Assembly: GCF_002727185.1 (NCBI RefSeq)
Contig: NZ_NIZW01000035.1
Location: 1-64,000, forward strand
Source of the DNA: Rhodopirellula bahusiensis
Lineage (GTDB): Bacteria; Planctomycetota; Planctomycetia; Pirellulales; Pirellulaceae
Direction of reading: 5' to 3'
Length of the DNA stretch: 64,000 nucleotides
Shown: positions 51,404 through 61,569 of the stretch, piece by piece
Layout of the letters: the number at the start of each line of letters is the position of its first letter
How positions within the stretch are numbered: the stretch's first letter is position 1
Notes under the pieces: generated by a model
Told to the model about the DNA's origin: nothing
Seen by the model: the letters and a program-made list of their open reading frames with translations, nothing else
The model's database searches: none
Program-made: the position numbers and the translations under genes

Positions 51404-51655
51404 ATGACGTCAGCCCTCAATGCTGCGGAATTTGCGTTGAGCCTAATTGGCACAGCGGCTTCGTGTGTTTTCATACTCACGATGGCGATTGGTGTTCCTG
51501 CATTCCTCGTGTACGCCGCAAAAACCGGCCCCAATTCTCACAGAAAGGTGCGGCGGCTTAACCATCGCCTCTTCTTGTTTTCACTGCGTATTTTTTACAT
51601 AGCATTCTTCTGCATCCTATTGTCGAAACTGCTTGAAGCTGTCAGTGGCGGCTAA
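51404..51655 (+). CDS. Small two-helix membrane protein of unknown function
   Basis: 83 residues from the ATG at 51404; the frame opens at a GTG at 51368. Two hydrophobic segments (ALSLIGTAASCVFILTMAIGVPAFLVYA and LFLFSLRIFYIAFFCILLSKLL) are separated by a basic loop (HRKVRRLNHR), a positive-inside hairpin. No recognised domain. It sits between the other small membrane gene and the large PVC fusion gene. It may be real but is short. Confidence 0.45.
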   Translation: MTSALNAAEFALSLIGTAASCVFILTMAIGVPAFLVYAAKTGPNSHRKVRRLNHRLFLFSLRIFYIAFFCILLSKLLEAVSGG

Positions 51656-51889
51656 CACAACGCTCCGGCATTGCAGAATCACATGCAGATCAAATCTGGC
51701 AACGATAACACCACCCCTTCGATTCGCGGAGTCGCGTGATGCCCCGAATCGAGCTGTCCTGAGTATCGCAGTGTCTTGAATATGGGGACGGACGTTCGGC
51801 TGGCTGGTTACAATGATCGCCCCTGCCTGGCCAGCTGAACGTTCTCGCTTGGACGGTGCTGGCTGCACTCCCTCCTGAAGCATTCCCCT

Positions 51890-54800
51890 ATGCCCGACAT
51901 CATCCGTCTTTTGACGCTGACGTTGCTCGTCACGCTGACCATTCCTTTGGCTGCTCAGTCGCCCGGCACCGCGTCGCCAGACAGTGAATCCTCCGTCTCG
52001 CCCGGCACCGGTGCCCGGACCAGTCCATCGAACGTGCTTCGCCCGGACAACTTGGTGGCTTGGTGCATTGTCCCCTTTGACGTTGCCAAGCGGACTCCAG
52101 CCGAGCGAGCCCAGATGCTCGTCGACTTGGACATCAAGCGATGTGCCTATGACTGGCGTGCAGAACACGTCCCCAGCTTCGAACAAGAAATCATCGAGTA
52201 CCGCAAACGGGGCATCGACTTTTTCGCCTTCTGGGGCGGCCACCCGGAGGCATACCGACTGTTCGAGAAGTACGACCTGCATCCGCAGATCTGGATAATG
52301 CCGCCCAACCCAGACAATGGCACTCGAGACGAAAAGATTCAGCGAGCTGCTAGGCAGATGCTCTCGGCCGCAGAGGAAACCAAACGGTTGGGTTGCAAGT
52401 TGTCGTTGTACAACCACGGCGGATGGGCGGGTGAACCTGAAAATCTGGTTGGCGTCTGTCGCGCGTTGCGAGATCTCGGGCACGACCACGTCGGCATCAC
52501 CTACAACTTGCACCATGGCCATGGACACATCCATGATTGGAAGAAGTCCTTCGAGTTGATGTTCCCGTATTTGCACTGTTTGAATTTGAACGGGATGAAC
52601 GACGGTGCGAACCCGAAAATCCTGGGCATCAGCAAAGGCGAGCACGAACGCGACATGATTCGAGTCGTCGTGGAAAGCGACTACAGCGGTCCCATCGGGA
52701 TCCTCGACCATCGCTCCGAATTGGATGCGAAAGAGTCCCTGCAGGAGAACATCGAAGGACTGCAGTGGATTCGCAACGAACTGCGGAAACCAGGCAACGG
52801 TGGAGCGAAACCCGAAACACCCATGCCGCCGGCAGCCTCCAATACGCAAACGGGCAAACCATCCACGCCGACAACCAGTGGGCTGTTCCCGGGATCACCC
52901 GAATATCGACAAACACCGATCACGGTGGAATGTCGAGCGACGCTGAACTCAGCCGCGGGATACAACATCCTGGTCAGCAGCGACAGCAAGCGGTCAGCCG
53001 ACCACTGGGAACTGTTCAGTATGGCAAAGACCGGAACGTTGACGGCTTACATGCCCGGTCGCCAACCCGATCATATCCGCAGCAACGTGGTGGTCACCGA
53101 TGGAAAACCCCACACCTTTGCGATGATCTACGAACCCGCGCGAGTGCGATTGTTGGTGGATGGAGAACAAGTCGCCGACCAAAGCATCTCCCCAACGCGT
53201 GGCCGAGGAATCAATGGAGGCCTGGGGATTGGCCGCTTGGTGAATCGCGTCTTCAATTTCGATGGAACCATTCATTGGGTGCGTCTTTCCAGTGGTGCTC
53301 ATCCGGCTGCCAACTCAACGAATTCGGAAATTTCGATTGAGCCTGACACGCTCGGGCTTTGGAAGGCCGATTCCGACAGCAATGAAATCCAGTTCATTGG
53401 AAAGGCTCCGATCGCTGACCGCCCGTCTGTCGATTCGTCATCGAAGGCGGAAGCGTCACCCAAAGACATGGTGGTTCCGTATGACGCCAGCTTGGTCGAA
53501 TCATTGGTCAATGAAGCGATGCAAGAAGGGGATGCATTGCGAGGCGCTCGCGTGTTTGCCAGTGCCCAAACCGCCTGCGTGTCTTGCCACCAAGTCGGAC
53601 CACACGGAGGAACGATCGGCCCAAGACTTTCCGCGATGGAAACACCGCGAGCAGTCTCGCATTTGGTGGAGTCCGTGTTGTGGCCCGACCGAGAAATCTC
53701 GCCTGAATTCGTTTCCTGGAAAGTGCTCACTGATGAAGGGCAAGTCTTGACGGGCTACCGCGTTCAGTCCGATGAGCAATCAGTGACATTGCGTGACCCC
53801 GCGTCAGGCAAAGAAACGGTGATCGAAGCGGATGCGATTGTGGACGAAATTGCCGGCAGCACACCCATGCCCGCGGGACTGGCCGCCGCAATGACACGCC
53901 AGCAACAGCGGGATCTGATTCGCTTTTTGTCAGTCGTTAGCAACAAAGAACAACCGCTTTCCGAAGACCTGGAACGAGTCCTGGCTCACTCGAGGACACA
54001 CGGCCCGGCAACGTTTCCGCTGGACTCCGCACCACTTCGACCGGAGCGTTGGCAGCACGCAACGCACCACGTCAACCGCGATCGCATCTACGACTTCTAC
54101 ACCAAGCAAGCGGAACATTTTCGAAGGCAAGATTCGGTGCCGATGTTGCTTTCGTCCTACCCAGGTCTCGATGGTGGACAGCAGGGTCACTGGGGAAATC
54201 AAACCGAAGCAACTTGGGCGAGTGAAGCTTGGCAAAAGACGATTCACGGGACAGTTTTGGCCGGTGTGTTTCGCTGCGATGACCAAACGATTCCACGCGG
54301 GGTATGCGTGCAACTGGGTGAACCTGGTGAGTTATCGGTTTGCTTCAATCCAGACACATTGGGCTACGAAGCCGCTTGGAAGAATGGATTCGTTTCGACC
54401 TCATCGGTCCGTCACGGATTTGTCAGCGGGTTGAAGATGCAAGGCGAAGCAATTCCCGTTCCTCCGGTCGTTGCACCTGAAGAACCGTTCGTGTACCACG
54501 GCTACTACCGCCATGGCAAACGCATCGTGTTCGCCTACCGAATCGGCGAAATTGAATACCTGGATTCACCCCGAATCGAAGATGGAACCCTGGCTTTCGA
54601 CCGGGCACCAGTCGACGAACATCCGCTGCGCGCCGCATTGGAAGGTGGTCCCACACTTTGGCCGCAAACACTTCCGACTCAAATTGCCCCTGGCTCCGGT
54701 CGACCTTTCGCGATCGACACGATTGAGTTGCCAAATGACAACCCATGGAACGCGCTGCTGTTCTGCAGCGGGCATGATTTCCTTCCTGATGGAAGTGCTT

Positions 54801-56539
54801 TGGTCTGCACGATGCAAGGCGACGTTTGGCACGTCAGCGGCCTGCAAGCAGACGCTGAACAACCGGCGATTGCGACCTGGCGAAAATTCGCTTCCGGCTT
54901 GCATCAACCGCTTGGATTGGTTGTTGCATCCGATGGAATCTTCGTGCAGTGCCGCGATCAACTGACCCGATTGACGGACATCAATGGCGACGGAGAGGCG
55001 GACTATTACGAATGCTTCAGCAACGCGTTTGATACATCACCGGCTGGCCACGATTTCATCTGCGGGCTGCAGCGAGATGAACACGGCAACTTCTACACGG
55101 CTTCCGGCAATCAAGGACTTCTTCGGATCTCATCCGACGGCAGTCGAGCGGACGTCATCGCCACTGGCTTTCGAAATCCCGACGGGCTGGGCATCTTGCC
55201 CGACGGAACGCTGACGGTGCCCTGCAGTGAAGGAGGATGGACTCCCGCATCCATGATCTGCGCCGTGCCCAGACACCACGATGTGCCAAACGGCAACGCA
55301 CCACCGCACTACGGCTATCGCGGTCCACGCGGCGACCAACCACCGTCGTTGCCATTGGCGTATCTACCACGCGGACTGGACAATTCCAGCGGCGGTCAAA
55401 CCGTTGTGCCGACCGGCGTGTGGGGACCCTTGCAGCAAAAGCTACTTCACTTTTCATTTGGTGCGGGAACGTGGTTCACCGTGTTGCAAGACGAAGTCGA
55501 TGGGCAAACGCAGGGAGCCGTGATCCCTATGTGCGGTGACTTTCGATCCGGCGCTCACCGCGGTCGATTTTCTCCCACCGACAATCAACTGTATGTCACG
55601 GGCATGCAAGGTTGGGGAGCGTACGTGTCGGACGAAGGAAGCTTTCAACGCGTTCGGTTCACGGAACATACCTATCAAGTTCCGACGGGTTTCCATGTCC
55701 ATCAAAACGGCGTGCGTCTCACGTTTGCCGAGCCTGTTGACGCGAGCATCGCCAGCGACGTGCAGAACCACTTCGCTCAATGCTGGAACTATCGTTACAG
55801 CGGTGCGTATGGGTCACCGGAATACTCACCGATGCATCCGGGCGTTGCGGGACACGATCCGCTCGCGATCACTTCCGCACATGTCTTGCCCGACGGGCGT
55901 TCTGTGTTTCTTGAGATCCCGGACCTGCAACCCGTCAATCAATTGCATCTGCGAATGCACGTCAACGCGGACGCTCAGTTCCTGAGTGGTGGCCCCACCG
56001 GATCCGGTCATGACCTGTTCATCACCGTTCATAAAATGGACGCACCGTTCCAAGATTTCCCCGGCCACCAACCCGTCGAAAAGTCAGTCGCTGCACATCC
56101 GCTCCTAACTGACATGGCGTTGAATGCCGTTCGTGTCCCCAATCCATGGAAGGATCCGATTGAGGATGCAAGAAAGATCGAATTGAAGACTGGAACCAAC
56201 CTGACCTACCAAACCAAGACCATTCGTGTGCGTGCCGGTGAACCGCTGGCGTTCAAACTGGTGAATCCTGATGTCGTCCCGCACAACTGGGCTTTGGTCC
56301 GCCCTGGTTCACTCCAGCGAGTTGGCGAATTGGCCAACCAATTGATCACGGATCCGCAGGCCTTTGCTCGACACTACATCCCGGACTCCGATGACATCTT
56401 GGTCGCAACGGACGTGGTTGGTCCCGGTGCTTCACAAACGGTCTATTTCGAAGCGCCGGCCGAACCAGGACGCTATCCGTTCCTCTGCACGTTCCCTGGA
56501 CATTGGATGGTGATGAATGGCGAATTGATTGTTAAGTAA
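51890..56539 (+). CDS. Giant PVC redox fusion: sugar-isomerase-like, LamG-like, cytochrome c, propeller and azurin-like domains
   Basis: 1,549 residues with a signal peptide (IIRLLTLTLLVTLTIPLAAQ). Residues 52-300 form a xylose-isomerase/AP-endonuclease-type TIM barrel (CKLSLYNHGGWAGEPENL, HHGHGHIHDW, GPIGILDHRSELDAK). Residues 333-480 look like a LamG/concanavalin domain. Residues 540-685 are a PVC cytochrome c domain with CVSCHQVGPHGG and VLWPDREISPEF. A long segment of unknown fold follows (about 690-980). Residues 985-1300 are a sorbosone-dehydrogenase-like propeller (LTDINGDGEADYYECF, DGLGILPDGTLTVPCSEGGW). Residues 1450-1549 are a cupredoxin with VVPHNW and CTFPGHWMVMNG, the azurin type-1 copper ligands. 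It may oxidise a carbohydrate and pass electrons through haem and copper in one chain. The substrate is unknown. Confidence 0.85.
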   Translation: MPDIIRLLTLTLLVTLTIPLAAQSPGTASPDSESSVSPGTGARTSPSNVLRPDNLVAWCIVPFDVAKRTPAERAQMLVDLDIKRCAYDWRAEHVPSFEQEIIEYRKRGIDFFAFWGGHPEAYRLFEKYDLHPQIWIMPPNPDNGTRDEKIQRAARQMLSAAEETKRLGCKLSLYNHGGWAGEPENLVGVCRALRDLGHDHVGITYNLHHGHGHIHDWKKSFELMFPYLHCLNLNGMNDGANPKILGISKGEHERDMIRVVVESDYSGPIGILDHRSELDAKESLQENIEGLQWIRNELRKPGNGGAKPETPMPPAASNTQTGKPSTPTTSGLFPGSPEYRQTPITVECRATLNSAAGYNILVSSDSKRSADHWELFSMAKTGTLTAYMPGRQPDHIRSNVVVTDGKPHTFAMIYEPARVRLLVDGEQVADQSISPTRGRGINGGLGIGRLVNRVFNFDGTIHWVRLSSGAHPAANSTNSEISIEPDTLGLWKADSDSNEIQFIGKAPIADRPSVDSSSKAEASPKDMVVPYDASLVESLVNEAMQEGDALRGARVFASAQTACVSCHQVGPHGGTIGPRLSAMETPRAVSHLVESVLWPDREISPEFVSWKVLTDEGQVLTGYRVQSDEQSVTLRDPASGKETVIEADAIVDEIAGSTPMPAGLAAAMTRQQQRDLIRFLSVVSNKEQPLSEDLERVLAHSRTHGPATFPLDSAPLRPERWQHATHHVNRDRIYDFYTKQAEHFRRQDSVPMLLSSYPGLDGGQQGHWGNQTEATWASEAWQKTIHGTVLAGVFRCDDQTIPRGVCVQLGEPGELSVCFNPDTLGYEAAWKNGFVSTSSVRHGFVSGLKMQGEAIPVPPVVAPEEPFVYHGYYRHGKRIVFAYRIGEIEYLDSPRIEDGTLAFDRAPVDEHPLRAALEGGPTLWPQTLPTQIAPGSGRPFAIDTIELPNDNPWNALLFCSGHDFLPDGSALVCTMQGDVWHVSGLQADAEQPAIATWRKFASGLHQPLGLVVASDGIFVQCRDQLTRLTDINGDGEADYYECFSNAFDTSPAGHDFICGLQRDEHGNFYTASGNQGLLRISSDGSRADVIATGFRNPDGLGILPDGTLTVPCSEGGWTPASMICAVPRHHDVPNGNAPPHYGYRGPRGDQPPSLPLAYLPRGLDNSSGGQTVVPTGVWGPLQQKLLHFSFGAGTWFTVLQDEVDGQTQGAVIPMCGDFRSGAHRGRFSPTDNQLYVTGMQGWGAYVSDEGSFQRVRFTEHTYQVPTGFHVHQNGVRLTFAEPVDASIASDVQNHFAQCWNYRYSGAYGSPEYSPMHPGVAGHDPLAITSAHVLPDGRSVFLEIPDLQPVNQLHLRMHVNADAQFLSGGPTGSGHDLFITVHKMDAPFQDFPGHQPVEKSVAAHPLLTDMALNAVRVPNPWKDPIEDARKIELKTGTNLTYQTKTIRVRAGEPLAFKLVNPDVVPHNWALVRPGSLQRVGELANQLITDPQAFARHYIPDSDDILVATDVVGPGASQTVYFEAPAEPGRYPFLCTFPGHWMVMNGELIVK

Positions 56540-56646
56540 CTGAAAGCGTTGCCGTCTTCAACTGACGACGGACTCCTGTTCCAATCCGGATCAACGCACC
56601 AGACTTGCAACACTCAGCTCTTGTGACTCACCCTTCGATCAGCGCC

Positions 56647-58656
56647 ATGAACACACATCGCCTTCGCCAATTCTTAATCATCTATTCACTTGGGCTAGTG
56701 ACGATCGTGTGTCACAGCACGTCGAGAGCCAATGAGGTAGTCGGGCCGCTGGTCGGATCCGTCGACAGCACTTCCGCTCAATTGCTCTACCGTCCAAGTG
56801 CATCTGAGCAACCACTGCAACTATCAGTTCTTTTAGATGGGAAAGTCGTCGAGCAAGTCACCTCCACAGGTGGCGAGGACGATGACTTTGTCGCGAAGTT
56901 CTCCGTCGCGAATCTTCACCCCAACACCCGCTATCACTACCGGATCGACAACGCTGATACGCAAGAGACGTTGATCGCAGCCGACGAGACGCACAGTTTC
57001 CACACCGCCAACCTCGCTCGAAACGCACAAAGCGTCTCGGTCGGTTTTGTCTCGTGCGTCGACATCGAACCCAACGGCATTTGGAAGGAAATGCAAAGCT
57101 TGGATCTCGACATGGTCTGCCTGATGGGCGACACGCCGTACATCGACACCACCGGTTTGGCGAAAGTTCGATCACGACATCGGAAATTCTTGCAAATGCC
57201 TGACTTGGCGGAACTGTCAGCCAACACGCCCACCGTTGGCACTTGGGACGACCATGACTTTGGTCGCAACAACGGCAACGGACGCAATCTGATGGACGGA
57301 AAAATTGACACGCGTCGTGGATTCGTCAACTACCGAGCCCATTCGCAATTCGGCACCGGAACGGAAGGCGTCTACCACCATGCCGATTTGGGCATGATCG
57401 AAGTCTTCTTTCTCGACCCCCGCTACTTCTCTCAAACCGAGCCATCGCCCGTCGACGCGTCTCAGCCAACCTGCTTCGGTTCGGAACAGTGGGAATGGTT
57501 GCTCGCTGAGTTGCGGGACTCAAAGGCTCCTTTCAAGGTGCTCGCACTCGGTGCCATCTGGGAGGACAAGAAGAACAAAGAAACCGACGACATGTTCACG
57601 TATTGGTACGAACGGGATGCAATCTTCGACGTCATCAAAAATGAGAACATCGATGGAGTGGTTCTGCTGGGCGGTGACATTCACGTTGCACGGCATTTGG
57701 TTCATCCACAGCGAGTCGGTTATGACCTGCACGACTTTGTCATTTCGCCAGGTCACAAACGCACGATCACGGAACTCGATGTCTATCACCCGTCGTTGGA
57801 ATGGTCACTCGTCGAAGGCTGGCAGTTCCTCACCTTGAAAGCGGACGGAACCCACGACGTTCCAACTTTGACCGCGGAATTCCGTCAGCCCGACGGGATT
57901 GTGAATCGCAAGGTCGAACTTCCGCTCACGTCGCTCAAGGCAAACGACCAAGCGGATCGCAACCTCAGCCTGAGAGCTCACTGGTCGTTTGACACTGACT
58001 TAAAGAACGAATCCGTTCTTGGGCGTCGAATCGATGCGGTCGCAAACAACGGTGCCAAAATCGAAGCCGGTACGGGCGACAATGGTGGAGCGTTGAAACT
58101 GGAACGGTCTCGCCAGCAGTACGTCCAAGTGCCTCGCTGCTTCTTGGATGACAACTCGACCCATCACACCGTTATGCTCTCTTTCAAACCGACCAGCCTC
58201 CCAACACACGGCACATCCGAACGACACTTCCTATTCGAAAGCACAGCGGAAGGAGACATCTCCGCGAAATCCGCGTGGCACCTCTCACTGGGAATGAGGT
58301 CTTCGGAATCACCGGACCAGATCAACATGCAACTGCACACTCACACGCTTCAACCAGCCTCCCAACCGGAAGCAGCTCCGCTGGCAAAATCGCAAGGCGG
58401 TTTTGACACGTTGATTGATCGTGCGAGCCTGCTCGATCATTGGAACAAAATCTTCGTGACCTTCGATGGTGAGGCACTCACACTGACTCTCAACGGCAAG
58501 CAACTTGCCAAGCACCAAGTCCCCGTTCCCGGCCCAGCTTCCGAGTTCGGCGGTCTGGTCATCGGCGGGCACCGCGAAGGAACAGGCCGAAACTTCGACG
58601 GTTGGATCAACAACGTCTCAGTGTGGCAGGGCGAATTGACTCCGCCTGCGAAGTGA
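56647..58656 (+). CDS. PhoD-type alkaline phosphatase/metallophosphatase with C-terminal LamG-like domain
   Basis: 669 residues from the ATG at 56647; the frame opens 14 codons earlier. A signal peptide (IIYSLGLVTIVCHSTSRA) is followed by a fibronectin-like N-terminal region (VGPLVGSVDSTSAQLLYRPS) and the PhoD metallophosphatase core: VSFVSCVD-like strand, LMGDTPYIDTTG, GTWDDHDFGRNNGNG, DPRYFSQTEP and LLGGDIHVARH. PhoD enzymes hydrolyse phosphodiesters or monoesters with calcium and iron. Residues 450-669 form a concanavalin/LamG-like domain (AHWSFDTDLKNESVLG, LFESTAEGD, FGGLVIGGHREGTG), which may bind a polysaccharide. It is convergent with a second PhoD-type gene. Confidence 0.87.
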   Translation: MNTHRLRQFLIIYSLGLVTIVCHSTSRANEVVGPLVGSVDSTSAQLLYRPSASEQPLQLSVLLDGKVVEQVTSTGGEDDDFVAKFSVANLHPNTRYHYRIDNADTQETLIAADETHSFHTANLARNAQSVSVGFVSCVDIEPNGIWKEMQSLDLDMVCLMGDTPYIDTTGLAKVRSRHRKFLQMPDLAELSANTPTVGTWDDHDFGRNNGNGRNLMDGKIDTRRGFVNYRAHSQFGTGTEGVYHHADLGMIEVFFLDPRYFSQTEPSPVDASQPTCFGSEQWEWLLAELRDSKAPFKVLALGAIWEDKKNKETDDMFTYWYERDAIFDVIKNENIDGVVLLGGDIHVARHLVHPQRVGYDLHDFVISPGHKRTITELDVYHPSLEWSLVEGWQFLTLKADGTHDVPTLTAEFRQPDGIVNRKVELPLTSLKANDQADRNLSLRAHWSFDTDLKNESVLGRRIDAVANNGAKIEAGTGDNGGALKLERSRQQYVQVPRCFLDDNSTHHTVMLSFKPTSLPTHGTSERHFLFESTAEGDISAKSAWHLSLGMRSSESPDQINMQLHTHTLQPASQPEAAPLAKSQGGFDTLIDRASLLDHWNKIFVTFDGEALTLTLNGKQLAKHQVPVPGPASEFGGLVIGGHREGTGRNFDGWINNVSVWQGELTPPAK

Positions 58657-58674
58657 TTCGACCACCAAGCGACT

Positions 58675-58697
58675 ACCCATCTGTCTACCAGATGGGT
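58675..58697. terminator. Bidirectional hairpin between two convergent PhoD-type genes
   Basis: A 9-base perfect stem ACCCATCTG/CAGATGGGT with a 5-base loop, 18 bases after one stop and 48 before the end of the other gene. It is well placed to end both transcripts. No T-run is evident on either side. Confidence 0.55.
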
Positions 58698-58745
58698 TAG
58701 CCGGGCACAGACTCCAGCTTTCTTGCATGGAGCGGATGATCTCGT

Positions 58746-60158
58746 TCACTCCACCCGCTGCAGTTGGCTGCGTTTCAATGTCATCTCGTAGACGTTTTCG
58801 TCTTCCATTGTGATGCACTGAAACGTGAGTTCCGGGTCCGGTTTCTCCAAATCGAAATTCAACATCCCAAAGAAATTGCCCTCGTTGTAGGAATAGACCG
58901 CTTCTTCCTTGGTCGGGTGCGTGTGATCGTTGGTCATCTTCGACGTCTCGAATTCGAACAGGTCGTAGCCTTTGGGTCGCTCGATCTTGTACACGTCGGT
59001 GCGGTGTCGATCCGCCGACAAAAGAATCACGCCGCCGATCTTCTCTTGGTCGATGAAGTCAAAGATTTCGTTGCGTTCTTCCTTCACGCCCCACCACGAA
59101 TCCCGACCGCCTTTGTCAGCGTGTTCGGTCCACAGCGTCCCAGAAGCCAGAACTTTGAACGTGGCATCGGATGCTTTCAGCTTGGTCAACAACCATTCTT
59201 TTTGTTCCGGGCCCAACATCGTCCCGTCCTTGAACGACCGGTAATAGCGATTGTCGAGCATGAAGAAGTCGACGTCGCCAATCGAAAAATCAAACCAACA
59301 ACCGGGAAGCTCATCACCACCGCCGTATGCAGGATTGTTCCAGTTTTCACGGAAGACTTTCCACGATTCGAATTTCCAACTGGGTTTGAATTTACGGGGG
59401 CCTCCCGAGGAATCATCCACGCCCAAATCGTGATCGTCGTAGACCGCGTACACCGACGTCGACGCGGTCAGACGTTGAAACTCAGGTCGCAATTGTCGGC
59501 GATAGTAGTGAACTCGCTGCTTCGTACGCGACTTGGGTTGATCGATGTAAACATTGTCACCGAGCAACAGAATCGCTTCCGGTGAACGACCTGCGATGAC
59601 GTCCCAGATCTTTTCCTTGGGCGGGTTGTAACGGGCTCCGCCGCCAAACGCGACGCTGAACTTTGCCTTCTCCGTTTTGGATGGGTAAGTCGGGAACGTC
59701 GGTTTCTGGTTGGCGAAGACACTTTCTCCGTTGACCAGAACATCGTAGGTGTATGACGTCGAAGGCTGCAAATCTTTCAAATCCAGGAGCGCCGAATAGT
59801 CCATCTCCGCAGAGGTTTCGACGACCTCGCTGGATTGACCGTCCATCACAACCTGCACGCTGGCGGGTTCCGTCGTTCGAACCCAGATGCGGGCGCCGCG
59901 GTCGGTGACGCAGCCCAGCATTGGTCCGCCCAACAGCTTCAAGTCATGCTTCGCCACCAAATCACGAAACTTGGGTGAATCGACCACGTGCTGCAATCCT
60001 GCGTCCGATTCTTTGAGGTCGTACATGGCCTCGAGGAAGTAGTGATCCATGTCGCCCACCACCGGCGTTTCTCGCGGTGTTGGGATGGGTGGCTTGGCAT
60101 ATGAAATCACAGCGACGGGAAGGATCGCAAGCAAAATCCCAAACAGCGTTCTCTTCAT
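58746..60158 (-). CDS. PhoD-type alkaline phosphatase
   Basis: 470 residues from the ATG at 60158, where a signal peptide begins (MKRTLFGILLAILPVAVISYA); the frame runs 23 codons further. An N-terminal beta domain (LGGPMLGCVTDRGARIWVRT, ASVQVVMDG) precedes the metallophosphatase core: LLLGDNVYIDQPKS, VYAVYDDHDLGVDDSSGG, NRYYRSFKD and ILLSADRHRTDVY. This is the PhoD layout, acting in the periplasm or outside the cell. Compared with the neighbouring enzyme it lacks the C-terminal LamG-like domain and its metal-site motifs differ slightly (SADRH rather than GGDIH), so the two are diverged relatives, not recent copies. Confidence 0.87.
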   Translation of the reverse strand: MKRTLFGILLAILPVAVISYAKPPIPTPRETPVVGDMDHYFLEAMYDLKESDAGLQHVVDSPKFRDLVAKHDLKLLGGPMLGCVTDRGARIWVRTTEPASVQVVMDGQSSEVVETSAEMDYSALLDLKDLQPSTSYTYDVLVNGESVFANQKPTFPTYPSKTEKAKFSVAFGGGARYNPPKEKIWDVIAGRSPEAILLLGDNVYIDQPKSRTKQRVHYYRRQLRPEFQRLTASTSVYAVYDDHDLGVDDSSGGPRKFKPSWKFESWKVFRENWNNPAYGGGDELPGCWFDFSIGDVDFFMLDNRYYRSFKDGTMLGPEQKEWLLTKLKASDATFKVLASGTLWTEHADKGGRDSWWGVKEERNEIFDFIDQEKIGGVILLSADRHRTDVYKIERPKGYDLFEFETSKMTNDHTHPTKEEAVYSYNEGNFFGMLNFDLEKPDPELTFQCITMEDENVYEMTLKRSQLQRVE

Positions 60159-60254
60159 GGGGGCATTCTTGGTGGAAGGTCTGGCGGGGCCCGATTCAAG
60201 GTGGGGCAACCATGTTATCACAGCCAACTTCCAGCTGGGAAACTGCTTCCTCGC

Positions 60255-61544
60255 TCAGGGCAAGCAAGCATCCAGCGTCATCAAGACAAACCCGGTGCCG
60301 TAGGGTTGGTGGTAATCATAGAGCGGATAGTCCCACCAAGATCCGTCCGTTTCTTGACGATCCAACATCAACTTGGCCAGCATCGATTGATATGGCGCAC
60401 GTTCGTCTTCGGGCAACAAATCCATTCCCACTGCGGCGTAGTAGTGGCCAAAGAAGTAAAAGTATCCGGCCACTTGCATCCAGGCTTCGTGGGGAATCGG
60501 TCGCTTTCGGCCAATGTCGAGCCAGCCATTGCGAAGATAAAGCCGACACAACCACACCTTCACGACATTGTCCGTGATTTTGGAATCGCCCCAAACTCGC
60601 ATCGCCGCGTTGCAGCATTGGGACCGGCCGAGACTGCCGCCCGGACGGTTGATCTCACGCATGGGGCGGTACTGCAAGTCCTCGCTGTACAAGTAGCTGA
60701 AGTCGGGCTTCTGTTGTCGCCCCAGCGAAGCAACCGCTCGATCCACCATACGCTTGGGCGGAGTGATACCGAGCGAGTCGGCTTCCTTCAGGGCAACCAA
60801 CACCGCTCCGTTGACAAAACTGGTCGACGACGATGTTGGCTGGTCGGCTTGGTAACGAAAATCGTAGTAGCCCCAACCACCGTCGACCGATTCGTAACGC
60901 TGCAGCATTTCGAATTGATCCTGGATCAGACCGACGATGCTGGATTGGCGATCCGCATTGTCCTTGTGCCATTCATGCAAACGCACCAGAGCCTGGATCG
61001 AATAACCATGCCCCCACACGTTGTACACGGCCGAGCCATCCGCTCGACGCAGCTTCGGCAATTCACGAAGCAACCACGTTTCCGCTCGATCAACCGAATC
61101 GCGAACCTGTGCCCTCAAACTTTGATCGGATGAATCCGCCGGCAAGTGCTCGAAAGTGTCAATCAACCCAGCGATTCCCAACGACGTGGTCGCGGCTCGA
61201 AACGCATGGTGTGCTCCGGGAACCGGGGCGTAGATATTCAGACCTTTCGTCCGAGTCGGTGATCCCCAAGAACCGTTCGGGTTCTGGTCTTCGAGCATGA
61301 ACTCGACGCCACGCACGATCGCTGAGCGAATATCCGATTCGGTGGGTGCATCAATTTCAGGTGGCACCGGGGTGCGAGTCACATCAAAGTGCACCACCAT
61401 CGGCAACTCTTCCGCATGGGATGGCGAGCTCAACACCAGCGGACAAAAGACAGCAATCACCAACACGCAGCGAAAAGCCGATCTTCGAGTGAGCCGAGTG
61501 ACCAAAGTCATCGTGAAAAATTGTTCGGTTTGCTTGATGTTCAT
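60255..61544 (-). CDS. Exported alpha/alpha-toroid protein (squalene cyclase/prenyltransferase-like repeats)
   Basis: 429 residues. The N-terminus holds a signal peptide (RCVLVIAVFCPLVLSSPSHA), so it leaves the cytoplasm. The rest is made of QW-type repeats of the terpenoid-toroid fold: FMLEDQNPNGSWGSP, ESVDGGWGYYDF, ETDGSWWDYPLYDYHQPYGTG. The DxDD catalytic motif of squalene-hopene cyclases is not present, and length is about two-thirds of such an enzyme. True terpene cyclase activity is therefore unlikely, and a binding or unknown hydrolytic role is more probable. It lies 25 bases after the HlyD-like gene on the same strand, probably in one transcript. Function unknown. Confidence 0.72.
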   Translation of the reverse strand: MNIKQTEQFFTMTLVTRLTRRSAFRCVLVIAVFCPLVLSSPSHAEELPMVVHFDVTRTPVPPEIDAPTESDIRSAIVRGVEFMLEDQNPNGSWGSPTRTKGLNIYAPVPGAHHAFRAATTSLGIAGLIDTFEHLPADSSDQSLRAQVRDSVDRAETWLLRELPKLRRADGSAVYNVWGHGYSIQALVRLHEWHKDNADRQSSIVGLIQDQFEMLQRYESVDGGWGYYDFRYQADQPTSSSTSFVNGAVLVALKEADSLGITPPKRMVDRAVASLGRQQKPDFSYLYSEDLQYRPMREINRPGGSLGRSQCCNAAMRVWGDSKITDNVVKVWLCRLYLRNGWLDIGRKRPIPHEAWMQVAGYFYFFGHYYAAVGMDLLPEDERAPYQSMLAKLMLDRQETDGSWWDYPLYDYHQPYGTGFVLMTLDACLP

Positions 61545-61569
61545 AGCGTTTTCCCGAGGATGGTCACGA

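Noticed and set aside
51617-52849. A 410-codon open frame on the minus strand
   Set aside because: It lies mostly opposite the start of the 1,549-residue fusion gene. Its translation has no domain, while the plus strand has clear motifs.
60255-61544. Squalene-hopene cyclase
   Set aside because: Signal peptide, short length and no DxDD motif.
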